From positions 1 through 64,000 of the forward strand of contig DATEFW010000004.1 of assembly GCA_035280425.1 (NCBI GenBank): a stretch of DNA of 64,000 nucleotides. Reading direction: 5' to 3'. Numbering within the stretch: the stretch's first letter is position 1; each line of letters starts with the position of its first letter. A program made the translations under genes and the position numbers. Below are positions 35,438-44,702 of this stretch, piece after piece. The notes below the pieces were generated by a model that saw only the letters and a program-made list of their open reading frames with translations, was not told where the DNA came from and made no database searches. This DNA is from QHXW01 sp035280425. Lineage in GTDB: Bacteria > Acidobacteriota > Terriglobia > Bryobacterales > Bryobacteraceae.

Positions 35438-36588
35438 TGATGGCGTATAACCCAGCTCGCCTCGGATTGATTCTCGTAGCCACAACCGCTATGGCAGGCG
35501 AGTTGCGCCGCGATGGGCCGTTCTGGGTCGAGGTGGAAAAAGGTTCGGAAGCCGTCGCTCCGCACTCTACCGTGCGCGTCACAGCCATCGGAGGCGTCAC
35601 CATCAAGGGCACAGCCTCCAGTACCCTCGCCTACGTGCTGACCAAGCGTGTCAAAGCCAGGAACGAAGCGCAGGCCCGGCGGCTGCTGCGCGGTTTCGGC
35701 GCACACATCTCGCGCCGCGGCAGCTATACCTACCTGGTTACCCGAAGCGCATACGGCATGGCGGATCTCGATGTGACTGCGCCGCGCAATCTGAGCCAGA
35801 TTCTGGTCGAAACACGCGGCGGCGCGGTCGACGCCTCGCAGTTTGACGGCGTCGTGAAAGTCGAGACCGGCGGCGGGCTGGTCGCGCTCGATCAGATCTC
35901 GGGCGACGTCGTGGCCAAAACGGCGGGTGGCGATATCACCCTTGGCAAACTTGGCGGCGAGGCGCGCTGCATTTCCGGCGGCGGCACGATCCGCGCCGAT
36001 AGCATCCGTGGCGAAGCCTTCTTTGAAACCGCGGCGGGCGACATCACCGTGCAGGAGGTCAATGGCCCCGTCCGCTGCTCGACCAATGGCGGCGCCATTC
36101 GCATCGTGCAGGCGGGCGACGTGGTCATTGCCGATACCGGAGGCGGCCCGATCGACGTTGGACATGCCAAGGGAATGGTGACGGCGAAGAACTCCGGCGG
36201 GCCGATCCAGGTTCATTCCTCTTCGGGCGCCGCGTGCGAAACCGCCGGGGGCGCCATCCGGCTCACCAGTGACGGCGGCAGCCTCAAAGCTTCTACGGCC
36301 GTGGGCAGCATAATCGCCCGCTTTCAATCCCAGCCCGCCGCCGATTCGTTCCTGAGCACCGGCGCCGGTGACATTACGTTGTGGGTTCCGTCCAATTTGA
36401 AAGTGACGGTTCGCGCCCAAAATGCAACCTATGGAGGCCCGCGCAAGATCGTCTCCGATTTCCCGGCGATCGTGATTCGCTCTCAGGGCGCGTTTACGAC
36501 TGCCGAAGGAAAGATCAACGGCGGAGGGCCGCTGGTCAGAATCGCCGGTTCGGGCGGCATGATCTACATCCGGCGGGAGGAAAAGTAG
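35437..36588 (+). CDS. Secreted beta-repeat protein, DUF4097/adhesin-like
   Basis: A 383-residue protein. After a short hydrophobic start (LGLILVATTAMAGELRRDG), residues about 110-330 form a beta-helix-like run of short Gly-rich repeats, for example VETGGGLVALDQISGDVVAKTAGGDITLGKLGG in pieces. This matches DUF4097-type putative adhesins. It probably sits in the periplasm or outer envelope. Its start overlaps the stop of the HEAT anti-sigma gene (TGATG), so it belongs to the sigma operon and may be part of its output or sensing circuit. Confidence 0.75.
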   Translation: MMAYNPARLGLILVATTAMAGELRRDGPFWVEVEKGSEAVAPHSTVRVTAIGGVTIKGTASSTLAYVLTKRVKARNEAQARRLLRGFGAHISRRGSYTYLVTRSAYGMADLDVTAPRNLSQILVETRGGAVDASQFDGVVKVETGGGLVALDQISGDVVAKTAGGDITLGKLGGEARCISGGGTIRADSIRGEAFFETAAGDITVQEVNGPVRCSTNGGAIRIVQAGDVVIADTGGGPIDVGHAKGMVTAKNSGGPIQVHSSSGAACETAGGAIRLTSDGGSLKASTAVGSIIARFQSQPAADSFLSTGAGDITLWVPSNLKVTVRAQNATYGGPRKIVSDFPAIVIRSQGAFTTAEGKINGGGPLVRIAGSGGMIYIRREEK

Positions 36589-36622
36589 TCAAGGTGGCGT
36601 TAACACACCAGAGGATTTCGGT

Positions 36623-37498
36623 ATGAAAACGGTATTTCTTTCAGGGTTGTGTCTTACAGGAATGATGACTTCGGCGCTCGTCGCCCAGAATTTTGCCCCG
36701 GCGCCTTCCCGTGCCCGCGCTGCCACGCGCCGGGTCGCTATTCAGCACGGATCGAGCTACCTGGGCGTCGGCGTTGTCGAAATCGACGCCGATCGCGCCA
36801 AGGCTCTCCGCCTCAAAGACGACTATGGCGTTGAGGTCAAATGCGTCGACGCCGAGAGTCCCGCCGCGAAAGCCGGCCTCAAAGAAGGCGACGTGGTGCT
36901 CGAATACAACGGCCAGCGCGTCGAGGGTGGTGAGCAGTTCATGCGCCTGGTTCGCGAAACGCCTCCCGGCCATACCGCCACATTGCTGATTTCCCGCAAT
37001 GGCGCGACCCAAACCCTCACTGCCAGCATCGGCCAGCGCCATTCCGGCACGATGGCATTTGAGTTCGACGATGATTCCTTCGCTATGGCTATGCCGGCGA
37101 CGCCGCCTATGCCAGCCATGCCGCCCATGCCCGCCGTGCGCATACCGGACTTCCCGCGCGCATTTATGACCTGGCGCAGCCCTACCCTAGGCATTGAGAG
37201 CGAATCGCTCAACCCGCAGCTGGCAGAGTTTTTTGGTGTGAAGGAAGGCGTGCTGGTCCGCTCGGTCATGCGCGATTCCACTGCCGAGAAAGCCGGCTTC
37301 AAAGCCGGCGACGTGATCGTCAAAGTGGACGGCGAAAAAGTTTCAACCCCCAAGGAAATCTCCAGCATCCTGCAATCCTCCCGCTCCAAGAAAACCTTGC
37401 CGGTAACCGTGGTGCGCCATCAAAAGGAAGTCGTGCTTACCGTATCGCTTGAAGAAAGCTCTCGCTGGCCGGCATACGCAACGGGTGAAATGCTGTAA
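36623..37498 (+). CDS. Periplasmic double-PDZ protein
   Basis: A 291-residue protein with signal peptide MKTVFLSGLCLTGMMTSALVAQ. PDZ domain 1 (about 45-135) contains YLGVGVVEIDADRAKAL and GDVVLEYNGQRVEG. PDZ domain 2 (about 190-280) has LAEFFGVKEGVLVRSV and AGDVIVKVDGEKV. The linker is a Met/Pro-rich run (MPATPPMPAMPPMPAV). No protease domain is present, unlike DegP, so it is probably a scaffold or substrate-binding partner. It is the last gene of the sigma/anti-sigma operon, 34 bases after the adhesin-like gene. Confidence 0.82.
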   Translation: MKTVFLSGLCLTGMMTSALVAQNFAPAPSRARAATRRVAIQHGSSYLGVGVVEIDADRAKALRLKDDYGVEVKCVDAESPAAKAGLKEGDVVLEYNGQRVEGGEQFMRLVRETPPGHTATLLISRNGATQTLTASIGQRHSGTMAFEFDDDSFAMAMPATPPMPAMPPMPAVRIPDFPRAFMTWRSPTLGIESESLNPQLAEFFGVKEGVLVRSVMRDSTAEKAGFKAGDVIVKVDGEKVSTPKEISSILQSSRSKKTLPVTVVRHQKEVVLTVSLEESSRWPAYATGEML

Positions 37499-37570
37499 AC
37501 CGGATCGGGCTGTTCCGAGTTCACCAGAAATTTCACGCTCGAGGCGCTGGCGACCAAATACCGCCGCGCG

Positions 37571-37894
37571 TTATTTTTTTCCGCCGTGTTCTTTGACTGC
37601 CTTCTGAATTCCCGGTACGGCCGCTTGCAGATCCTGCGCGCTCATGACCGGCCGGAAAGATACGTTGGCGTTGAACGCCAGAAACCAGGGCTCCGCGATC
37701 GCCGGAATCTGCGACGCGTCCTTCATATCGAACACGATCGAGCATGAACGCTGGCCGTTGTCGTCGGCAAAGAAGTAGGCGGCCTCCGGCTTGAGATCCG
37801 CAACGATTTTTTCGACCGTCGATCCAAGCGTTCCTGCCTTGGCGGCGGCGTTGCCGGTCTCAACGGGAATCGAAACTCTCAGTAACATGCGCAT
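37571..37894 (-). CDS. Small conserved hypothetical protein
   Basis: A 107-residue cytoplasmic protein beginning MRMLLRVSIPVETGNAAAKAGTL, with KPEAAYFFADDNGQRSCSIVFDMKDASQIPAIAEPWF in the middle. It looks like a compact alpha/beta fold of the dimeric ferredoxin-like type. Database relatives are sometimes labelled pantothenate synthetase, which I consider unreliable because no such motif is present. The function is unknown. It converges with the PDZ gene. Confidence 0.65.
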   Translation of the reverse strand: MRMLLRVSIPVETGNAAAKAGTLGSTVEKIVADLKPEAAYFFADDNGQRSCSIVFDMKDASQIPAIAEPWFLAFNANVSFRPVMSAQDLQAAVPGIQKAVKEHGGKK

Positions 37895-37963
37895 GTATTT
37901 TTCGCTCTCCTAACCAGGATTTGTGATTTGCGTCCCGGAAGGAGTCCAATATACACCAGCGGG

Positions 37964-38977
37964 TTACGACCGCCCCACCACTAGCACCACAAACGATCCG
38001 GGTTTTACGCTGCGCCGCGGCCGCTTTCCCGGCTCAGGGTGCGGGTCCTCCTCGAATTCCGCCGCCGGCAGGAAAATCTTCCTGGTCTTCGAATCGAACG
38101 CCATGGTCTTGGCGCTCGTCTGGGTCTTGACGGCGCCCGCATCTTCGTATTCGTTCGCGGATTTCTCATGGTAAATGCTCAGCGTTCCGTCTCCGCACGA
38201 AAAGAAGACCAGGCGCGCTGCCGGATCGAACGCCGCATAGTCCACACCTGCGCCGATCGGAAAGCTGTTGATCACCTTCCCGGTCGCCGCGTCCATCACC
38301 ACCATCTTCGGCTCCTTGCGGCAGCCGATGAATAAGCGGTTGGTCTTCGGATCATAGGCCAGCCCGGTCGGAGTCTCCGCCGCGCCGATGGGAAACCGCT
38401 TTTTCACCTCGAGCGATTTCGGATCGAACACCACCACCTCCGCGGTGTCCTCGCTGTTGACGTAAATCAGCCCATCTTTTCCGATCACCGCCTGTTCGCC
38501 ATCGCCCTGCGCCTTCACCGTTCCCACGACTTCGCCGCTCGAGCCGTCAATGGCGCTGATGTCGTGCGAGCCGTGATTATTAGTGAACACGCGCTTGGTC
38601 GCCGCATCGTAATAGATGCCGTCCGGCCCCTTGCCTACGTCGATTTTCTTGATGAGCTGCAACGTCGCCGGATCGAACATCGAAACCTTGTTTTCCCGTC
38701 CGTTGCTGGTGAACCCGTGGTGGAACTCCGTGGCGATCGCAATCCCGTGCACTCCCGGCGTATCCGCGATAACGCCCACGCTCTTTCCGCTATCCGCATC
38801 GAGAACATCCACCTGCGTCCCGTGAGAAAGATAAATGCGGCGCGCCGCGCTGTCGATAGTTGTGTAATCGAACCCGCCGGTTCCGCCTACCGGGTAACGG
38901 CCTTCCAATTTGTAGTGGGTCGCTGCTGCCACCAGCATTGCGGCAGCAAAAAGACAAATGCTCGTCGTTTTCCGCAT
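37964..38977 (-). CDS. Secreted YncE/YVTN-type beta-propeller protein
   Basis: A 337-residue protein with signal peptide MRKTTSICLFAAAMLVAAATH. Seven or so blades carry repeats such as RIYLSHGTQVDVLDADSGKSVGVI, TKRVFTNNHGSHDISAIDGSSGEVVGTV and TNRLFIGCRKEPKMVVMDAATGKVINSF. YVTN propellers are binding platforms outside the cytoplasm, and no catalytic residue set is evident. The final residues after the last blade are Pro/Arg rich. It is a single gene, transcribed divergently from the aldose-epimerase-like gene at 39159. Confidence 0.82.
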   Translation of the reverse strand: MRKTTSICLFAAAMLVAAATHYKLEGRYPVGGTGGFDYTTIDSAARRIYLSHGTQVDVLDADSGKSVGVIADTPGVHGIAIATEFHHGFTSNGRENKVSMFDPATLQLIKKIDVGKGPDGIYYDAATKRVFTNNHGSHDISAIDGSSGEVVGTVKAQGDGEQAVIGKDGLIYVNSEDTAEVVVFDPKSLEVKKRFPIGAAETPTGLAYDPKTNRLFIGCRKEPKMVVMDAATGKVINSFPIGAGVDYAAFDPAARLVFFSCGDGTLSIYHEKSANEYEDAGAVKTQTSAKTMAFDSKTRKIFLPAAEFEEDPHPEPGKRPRRSVKPGSFVVLVVGRS

Positions 38978-39158
38978 CGCTTCCCTCCCCTGTCCATCTT
39001 CAGGCGTTGGAATTCACGAAATGGTTACTTCCTCCCCGTATTCTTTCACTGCTGCCCGCGCCGCATGATGCGGAAAAGTATATCGCCGCCCTGTTGCAGC
39101 CGTGTGAGTGATTCACGCGGCACGACCCCGGAAGTTATAAGATGAACATCCCGGTCTC

Positions 39159-40169
39159 ATGCCCTGTCAAATCGAAACGAACCTCGAACACAACGGCCTT
39201 CATATCGCGCGATTCGAAAACGAGCTGGTCTCCGTCGATGTCCTGCCCCAGCTTGGCGCCAAGATTTACAGCTTTGTGCACAAAGCCTCCGGTGTGAACT
39301 TGCTATGGCACAATCCGCGTCTTGCGCCCGCTCCGGTACACTACGGAGCGAAGTTCGACGACAATTGGTCCGGCGGATGGGATGAGCTGGTGCCCAACGA
39401 TAACCCGTGTCCGTTTCCGAACGGCGATGTGCTGCCGGATCACGGGGAAGTGTGGTCGCAGGCAACCGCGTGGCAGATCGTCAAACAGTCGGAGGACGCT
39501 GTGGCGGTCCGCTTTGTCAGCTATGGCCGCGTGTTGCCTACCCGCTTCGAAAAGGAACTCTCGCTCCGCTCCGGCGAGTCCATGTTGCGGGTACGATACA
39601 CCTACGAAAATCAGGGCCCCAAGCCGGTGCACTTTGTCTGGAATGTCCACCCGGCGCTGGCGATTTCCGCAGCCACCCGGCTCGACGTTCCCGCGCATGA
39701 CGCGCTCGTCGCGGAATGGATGAACGACCAGTTCGAACCCCTGCGCCGTTATCAATGGCCGTACGCCATTGATCGCGCGGGCGAGCAAATTGACATGCGT
39801 GTTGTGCCGCCCGCGTCTGCTGCCGTCGCCGACGCGCACTATTTCCTCAATGTCCGGGAGGGGTGGTACGCGGTCACAGACACGGAAAAACGTGTGGGCT
39901 TCGGGCTCGTGTTCCCCACCTCCGTCTTCCCTCACGTGTGGCTGTTCCGGACAGCCGGCGGCTGGCGCGGGCTGAACACCCTGATACTCGAGGCCTCGAA
40001 TGGCTGTTCGAGCAATTTGTGGAAAGGGGTCGAGACCGGCCAGTGCGGTGTTCTCGCGCCCGGCGAATCCGTGCATGCAGACGTGTTTGCCGTCGCCTAT
40101 GCGGGATGCACCGGCGTGGAACGCATCCACCCGGACGGCCGCATCGTGCCGCGCCAAAATCAATCGTGA
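39159..40169 (+). CDS. Aldose 1-epimerase-like (galactose mutarotase superfamily) protein
   Basis: A 336-residue cytoplasmic protein of beta-sandwich type. It begins QIETNLEHNGLHIARFENELVSVDVLPQLGAKI, and WDELVPNDNPCPF and DHGEVWSQ follow. The DHGE segment matches the catalytic region of the mutarotase fold. Later, PVHFVWNVHPALAI supplies a His. It may act on a glycoside or sugar acid, but the substrate is unknown. Its last 10 bases overlap the convergent methyltransferase gene. Confidence 0.75.
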   Translation: MPCQIETNLEHNGLHIARFENELVSVDVLPQLGAKIYSFVHKASGVNLLWHNPRLAPAPVHYGAKFDDNWSGGWDELVPNDNPCPFPNGDVLPDHGEVWSQATAWQIVKQSEDAVAVRFVSYGRVLPTRFEKELSLRSGESMLRVRYTYENQGPKPVHFVWNVHPALAISAATRLDVPAHDALVAEWMNDQFEPLRRYQWPYAIDRAGEQIDMRVVPPASAAVADAHYFLNVREGWYAVTDTEKRVGFGLVFPTSVFPHVWLFRTAGGWRGLNTLILEASNGCSSNLWKGVETGQCGVLAPGESVHADVFAVAYAGCTGVERIHPDGRIVPRQNQS

Positions 40170-40756
40170 TTCAGGCTGTCGCTTGGCAGCCGCGGCCTCC
40201 GGGCGACAACCTCCGCCACGCCTCGATGGTGCGCCGCGTCGTTCGGCTTGCCCTCATAGTGATGCAGAATCTCTAAGTCCTGAAAAAATACCTTCAATTC
40301 ACCCGGGCGCAGCCGTTTATAATTCGGCTCTTCGCCGGGCTCCGTCGTATGCACGATCGCAATCAGCGTCCCGCCCGGCTTCAATCCCCGCTTGGCCGGT
40401 TCAAACAGATCGCGCTGGAGGTAATAGCTCATCACGATCAGGTCCCACGCCGAGGGCTCTATCTGATACTCGTTGTTCTCGAGATTCGCAACGCGCGCAT
40501 CAACTGTGACGCTCCGCTCCGAAGCCCGCCGGCGCACGATTTCGATTGCGGCCTGAGCGCCGTCAACCGCCGTGACGCTCCAGCCATGCTCGGCCAGCCA
40601 CAGCGCATTGCGCCCCGCGCCGCAAGCCAGATCCAGCGCTTTGCCCGGCGTCAATTTCTTTGCTGTTTCGATGACAAGCGGTGTAGGTGCGGCCTCAATG
40701 TCCTCCGCCGGCCGCTCCCCGGAACGGTATCGCTCGTTCCAACCCCGCAGGTCCAT
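40160..40756 (-). CDS. Class I SAM-dependent methyltransferase (TehB-like)
   Basis: A 198-residue cytoplasmic methyltransferase. Motif I is ALDLACGAGRNALWLAEHG (about 40-58), followed by VTAVDGAQAAIEIVRRRA. An acidic motif DLIVMSYYLQRDLFEP and GLKPGGTLIAIVHT complete the SAM pocket. The start MDLRGWNERYRSGERP resembles TehB/thiopurine-type enzymes. The substrate is unknown. It lies 11 bases downstream of the Gfo/Idh/MocA gene's stop, and its start is close to that gene's end, so they may be cotranscribed. Confidence 0.82.
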   Translation of the reverse strand: MDLRGWNERYRSGERPAEDIEAAPTPLVIETAKKLTPGKALDLACGAGRNALWLAEHGWSVTAVDGAQAAIEIVRRRASERSVTVDARVANLENNEYQIEPSAWDLIVMSYYLQRDLFEPAKRGLKPGGTLIAIVHTTEPGEEPNYKRLRPGELKVFFQDLEILHHYEGKPNDAAHHRGVAEVVARRPRLPSDSLNHD

Positions 40757-40766
40757 TTCCCGAACG

Positions 40767-42092
40767 CTACGACGCCACCATCGCCTGCGGATCCCAGTGG
40801 CAGATGCGCTTTTCGAAATACGCCACGTTGCTCAACAGCGCAGGCCCCGCCGCACGGAAACCGAACACGCCGTCTTCGATAGAGGGCTTGCGGCCGCGCA
40901 CCGATTCGAGAAACGCCCCGTGATGCTCGCGGTGCGCATCGTATCCTTCCGGCGGCTCGTATTTTTCCTCCTTATCCGGACGCATGGCGTCGGCCGTCGG
41001 GTTCAACTTCGGATATTTCTTGCGATATTCCGCCAAAAATTCTTCCTGTACCGCTTTCGGGAAGGTACCGATGGTGTATCCCGGTTCCGATTCCGGAGGC
41101 ACGTTGCTCAACGTCACGCCTGCCGGGCTCGTGTGCATGACGCCCTCACTTCCAACGAACCGGAAGCCGAACTGCTCCTCCGCTACGCCGCTCTTGAAAT
41201 TCACGCGCAGCGCGAGCGTGAAATCGGGATGCGTTTCGGTCTTGGGGTAATCGAGTAGCGCCAGCATGACGTCCGGAACATCGCGCCCGTCTTTCCAATA
41301 GCGCAAACCGCCCGTAGCCATCACGCGCGTGGGTCCGGTTGATCGCGTAGCGTAATGCAGCCCGCTCAGCAGGTGCACAAACAAATCGCCCGCCACGCCC
41401 GTGCCGTAATCGCGGTAATTGCGCCAGCGGAACAGCCGCACCGGCTCGAACGGCACTTTGGGCGCATTGCCCAAGAACCGGTCCCAGTCGATATTGGCGG
41501 GTGAGGCATCCGGCGGAATCGAATATTCCCATGCGCCGATCGCCGTGTTGCGGTCCAGCCACGCTTCCACCATGTTGAGCTGCCCGATGCCGCCCGCTTG
41601 CAGCACTTCCCTCGCTTTCTGATAAACCAGCGAGCTGACGTATTGGCTGCCCACTTGCAGAATCCGCCGGCTTCGCTGCTGGGCAGCGATCACGTCTTTG
41701 CCTTCTTCGACAAAGTGCACCATGGGCTTCTCGCAATACACGTCCTTGCCGGCATCGAGCGCCGCGATGGTAATGCGCGAGTGCCAGTGGTCCGGCGTGG
41801 CAATGATCACCGCGTCCACGTCTTTCCGCGCCAGAACTTCGCGATAATCGCGGGTGGTGAACAGATGATTGCCCCAGACTTCCTTCGCGCGCGTCAAACG
41901 GCCGTCATAGATGTCGCAGACCGCCGCCAGCTCCACGCCCGAAAACGACAGCTCATAGCGCGTGTCTCCCGATCCCATGCCACCCGCGCCGATCAGCGCA
42001 ATGCGCACGCGGTCGTTCGCTGAGACCTTTTGCGCCGCCGCCAGTCCGGCCGCGGCCGTTCCCTGCAGAAAATGACGCCTCGTTGTGTTCAT
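40767..42092 (-). CDS. Tat-exported Gfo/Idh/MocA family oxidoreductase
   Basis: A 441-residue protein with a twin-arginine leader MNTTRRHFLQGTAAAGLAAAQ. The NAD(P)-binding fold has RVRIALIGAGGMGSGD, and VIIATPDHW and DVYCEKP (the catalytic Lys motif) follow. The C-terminal beta-sheet domain covers about 175-430. These enzymes oxidise or rearrange sugars. Tat-leader members are often predicted to be periplasmic and loaded with cofactor before export. The substrate is unknown. Confidence 0.88.
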   Translation of the reverse strand: MNTTRRHFLQGTAAAGLAAAQKVSANDRVRIALIGAGGMGSGDTRYELSFSGVELAAVCDIYDGRLTRAKEVWGNHLFTTRDYREVLARKDVDAVIIATPDHWHSRITIAALDAGKDVYCEKPMVHFVEEGKDVIAAQQRSRRILQVGSQYVSSLVYQKAREVLQAGGIGQLNMVEAWLDRNTAIGAWEYSIPPDASPANIDWDRFLGNAPKVPFEPVRLFRWRNYRDYGTGVAGDLFVHLLSGLHYATRSTGPTRVMATGGLRYWKDGRDVPDVMLALLDYPKTETHPDFTLALRVNFKSGVAEEQFGFRFVGSEGVMHTSPAGVTLSNVPPESEPGYTIGTFPKAVQEEFLAEYRKKYPKLNPTADAMRPDKEEKYEPPEGYDAHREHHGAFLESVRGRKPSIEDGVFGFRAAGPALLSNVAYFEKRICHWDPQAMVAS

Positions 42093-42157
42093 GGTTGCAC
42101 CTTGTTCTTATGATACGAAACAGAGCTTGGGCGGGCGTCCGCGCCGGGAAACGGGAG

Positions 42158-43237
42158 CTAACCTTTCGTCACTTCCCGCGTGTGCTCGCCCAACTTCGGC
42201 GCAGCACCGCCCAAATGCCCTGGTGTTTCGCTCAGTTTCGGCGAGACCACGGTTTCGCCTTTGCCGAGTTCCATCTCGCGCATTACTTCCGCCATGTTGC
42301 GCACCGGCGCCACGCAGGCATCGAACGGCTTCAAATATTCGAACCAAGCTTCCGCCGTCCGGGTCTTGAAGATGCGCGAAATTCCCGCAATGATCTCCCG
42401 CCGCCGCTCGCCTTCGGCGAACTGATCCGGAATGAAATCCTCGCAGCCGAGGGCCCTGCAAAGCGCCGCCCAAAACTTCTGCTCGAGCGCACCCAACGAG
42501 ATCCACCGCCCGTCCGCACATTCGTAGAGGTGATAACACGCATAGCGCCCTGTCAGCACATCGGCGCCCCGCTCCGGCAGCACGCCTGTTGCCTGGTGAA
42601 ACGCCAGCGCCACCGGTAGCAGCCATGCGGCTCCAGCCATCATCGAAACATCCACCATCTGTCCTTGACCGGTCTTCGACCGCGCGGCGAGCGCCAGCAG
42701 CACCCCGATCACCGCCTGCATCGCCCCGCCCGCCAGATCGGCAATCTGCACGCCCGGAATCACCGGCGCTCCGCCCTCAGCGCCCGTAATATCCAGCACG
42801 CCGGCAAGCGCCAGATAGTTGATGTCGTGCCCGGCCAGCCCCGAGTACGGGCCATCGAGTCCATAGCCCGTGATCGCCACGTAAATCAGCCGCTCGTTGT
42901 GCGCGCGCAGAGCCGGATAGTCCAATCCGAGCCGCTTCATCACCCCGGGACGAAAGCTCTCGAGCACCACATCCGCGCGCGAAACCAGCCGAAGAAACGC
43001 CTCTCTGTCCGCCGCCTGCTTCAGATTGAGCCCGACGCTCTTCTTCCCGCGGTTCACCAGGTGAAACACCGCACCTTCGCCATCGAGAAATGGCGGCATG
43101 GACCGGCCATAATCTCCCGGGCCCGGTTCTTCGATCTTGATCACTTCCGCGCCGAAGTTCGCCAACATCAGCGTCGCTGCGCCGCCAGGCAGCAGCCGGC
43201 TGAGATCGAGCACCGTGACCCCGTCGAGCGGCCTCAT
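42158..43237 (-). CDS. CaiB/BaiF family III CoA-transferase
   Basis: A 359-residue cytoplasmic enzyme. It begins RPLDGVTVLDLSRLLPGGAATLMLANFGAEVIKIEEPGPGD in pieces, the conserved N-terminal region of the family, with NLKQAADREAFLRLVSRADVVLESFRPGVM following. GHDINYLALAGVLDITG contains the Asp-rich catalytic area. Family III enzymes move CoA between carboxylic acids. It overlaps the MaoC-like gene by 4 bases, so the two probably act on the same acyl-CoA or acid. Confidence 0.85.
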   Translation of the reverse strand: MRPLDGVTVLDLSRLLPGGAATLMLANFGAEVIKIEEPGPGDYGRSMPPFLDGEGAVFHLVNRGKKSVGLNLKQAADREAFLRLVSRADVVLESFRPGVMKRLGLDYPALRAHNERLIYVAITGYGLDGPYSGLAGHDINYLALAGVLDITGAEGGAPVIPGVQIADLAGGAMQAVIGVLLALAARSKTGQGQMVDVSMMAGAAWLLPVALAFHQATGVLPERGADVLTGRYACYHLYECADGRWISLGALEQKFWAALCRALGCEDFIPDQFAEGERRREIIAGISRIFKTRTAEAWFEYLKPFDACVAPVRNMAEVMREMELGKGETVVSPKLSETPGHLGGAAPKLGEHTREVTKG

Positions 43238-43674
43238 TTCTTCCGCTTCACCAGCAGTTGATCTTTGTATAGCAAAACGAGGTGGTTGTTCTGATTTGTA
43301 ACGGTCGTTTCAAACGTCACCACGCCGCGGCTGTCGTCCTTGGCCCGCACTTCGATGACCCGCTTGCTCACCCGCACGGTGTCCCCGATAAACACCGGCC
43401 GGGTGAACCTCATTTTGTCCACGCCGTAGAAAGCCAGTACCGTGTCGTTGACTAGGTTCATCTGGGTCATCAGTCCGATGGAAATACTGAATACCAGCGC
43501 GCCGTGCGCAATGCGGCGTCCGAACGGAGTTTGCCGCGCGTATTCCTCATTCGTATGCAGCTCGATAAAATCGCCGGACAGTCCGGCGAAGTTGACGACG
43601 TCCGCTTCCGTAATGGTGCGCCCGCGCGTCTCAATCACAGTGCCGACTTCGAAATCTTCAAAATAGTGGCTCAC
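43234..43674 (-). CDS. MaoC-like dehydratase (hot-dog fold)
   Basis: A 146-residue protein with the hydratase-2 motif AGLSGDFIELHTNEEYARQTPFG, whose Asp and His are the catalytic pair in R-specific enoyl-CoA hydratases. It starts HYFEDFEVGTVIETRGRTITEADVV, typical of MaoC. The likely role is hydration or dehydration of an acyl-CoA. It is the first gene of a two-gene unit with the CaiB-like transferase. There is a GC-rich 17-base gap to the PIG-L gene upstream on the same strand. Confidence 0.85.
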   Translation of the reverse strand: MSHYFEDFEVGTVIETRGRTITEADVVNFAGLSGDFIELHTNEEYARQTPFGRRIAHGALVFSISIGLMTQMNLVNDTVLAFYGVDKMRFTRPVFIGDTVRVSKRVIEVRAKDDSRGVVTFETTVTNQNNHLVLLYKDQLLVKRKK

Positions 43675-43691
43675 AATTTTGAACCGCTGCC

Positions 43692-44645
43692 CTACTTCAC
43701 CGCCACCGCGTGCTGCTTCACATATTCATCCACGCGTGATGGCCCCGGCGCGCCGATGTAATGGAACGCTTCCGCATACTCGACGCCGTATTTCTTCCCC
43801 AGCTCGCGATCGCGGGCCAGCACGAACTCCCGGATGTAATTCCGGTCCGCGGTGCGGTCGTTGTCGCCAAGCAGCGGCAGCCGCTTGCCCTGTTTCGCTA
43901 GCTCGGCCCGAAGCGCTGACCCGTGATGCCCGCCCGGCCCTTTGGCCACGTTGCAGATATTAGCATCGATCTTCTTCTCGATCGTCCCGCTGATGTCCAC
44001 CACGCGCGTGATGTCGGGATGCCGCGCGTAATAGTATTTATCGCTGACCGCGTGCGGCTCGAGGCCAGCGGCGAACTGCTCCGGATAGTCATGAACGCGC
44101 CCAGCCATCCAGCAGGCCGCTTCCACGCAGTGGCCTAACACATAGTGATCGGGATTTTCCTCGTCGTGCGCCCAGGGATCGTAGCAGAAGACCGTGTTGA
44201 CCTTCAGCACGCGAAACAGAAAAATGAACCGGCAGATCAGCTCGTTCCGCGAGATGTCGCTCATGCGGTGATTGCCGTAATTGAGAGCGAAATCGCGCTT
44301 GAGGCCGAGCACCCGCGCCTGCTCGCTCACTTCGCGCTCGTTGCGCAGAACGTTTTCGCCCACCGTGCCCGGCTCGCCGACATCGTCGCCCATGTCGTCG
44401 TTGGTCGCGCGGATCATGTAGCCCGTGTAGCCCTCTTGGAGCAGCTTGGCTACCGTTCCAGCGCACAACAGAGCGACATCATCGGCATGCGGCTGAATCG
44501 CGGCCAGGACTTTGCCCTTATACGGCGTGCCCGCTAGCGGCCGCTCAAACACGGGGGTTGCGGAAAATGTTTGCGCGCCGGCGGAGTTGATCTTCAAAAC
44601 GACCACGCCGGCGGCTAGTCGAGCCAGGAACTCGCGTCTCTGCAT
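43692..44645 (-). CDS. PIG-L family deacetylase, Tat-type leader
   Basis: A 317-residue protein beginning MQRREFLARLAAGVVVLKINSAGA, a short twin-arginine-like leader. The zinc motif is QPHADDVALLCAG in place of the usual AHPDDE. ATNDDMGDDVGEPGT and CYDPWAHDEENPDHYVLGHCVE follow, and the second supplies the later His. The family removes N-acetyl groups from GlcNAc-type substrates. The precise target is unknown. The gene is upstream of the MaoC/CaiB unit on the same strand. Confidence 0.8.
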   Translation of the reverse strand: MQRREFLARLAAGVVVLKINSAGAQTFSATPVFERPLAGTPYKGKVLAAIQPHADDVALLCAGTVAKLLQEGYTGYMIRATNDDMGDDVGEPGTVGENVLRNEREVSEQARVLGLKRDFALNYGNHRMSDISRNELICRFIFLFRVLKVNTVFCYDPWAHDEENPDHYVLGHCVEAACWMAGRVHDYPEQFAAGLEPHAVSDKYYYARHPDITRVVDISGTIEKKIDANICNVAKGPGGHHGSALRAELAKQGKRLPLLGDNDRTADRNYIREFVLARDRELGKKYGVEYAEAFHYIGAPGPSRVDEYVKQHAVAVK

Positions 44646-44702
44646 AATCGAACATTAGACAGTAGAGACGCGAGCCGGTCAATCTTCAAAGACGGTTTCT
44701 CG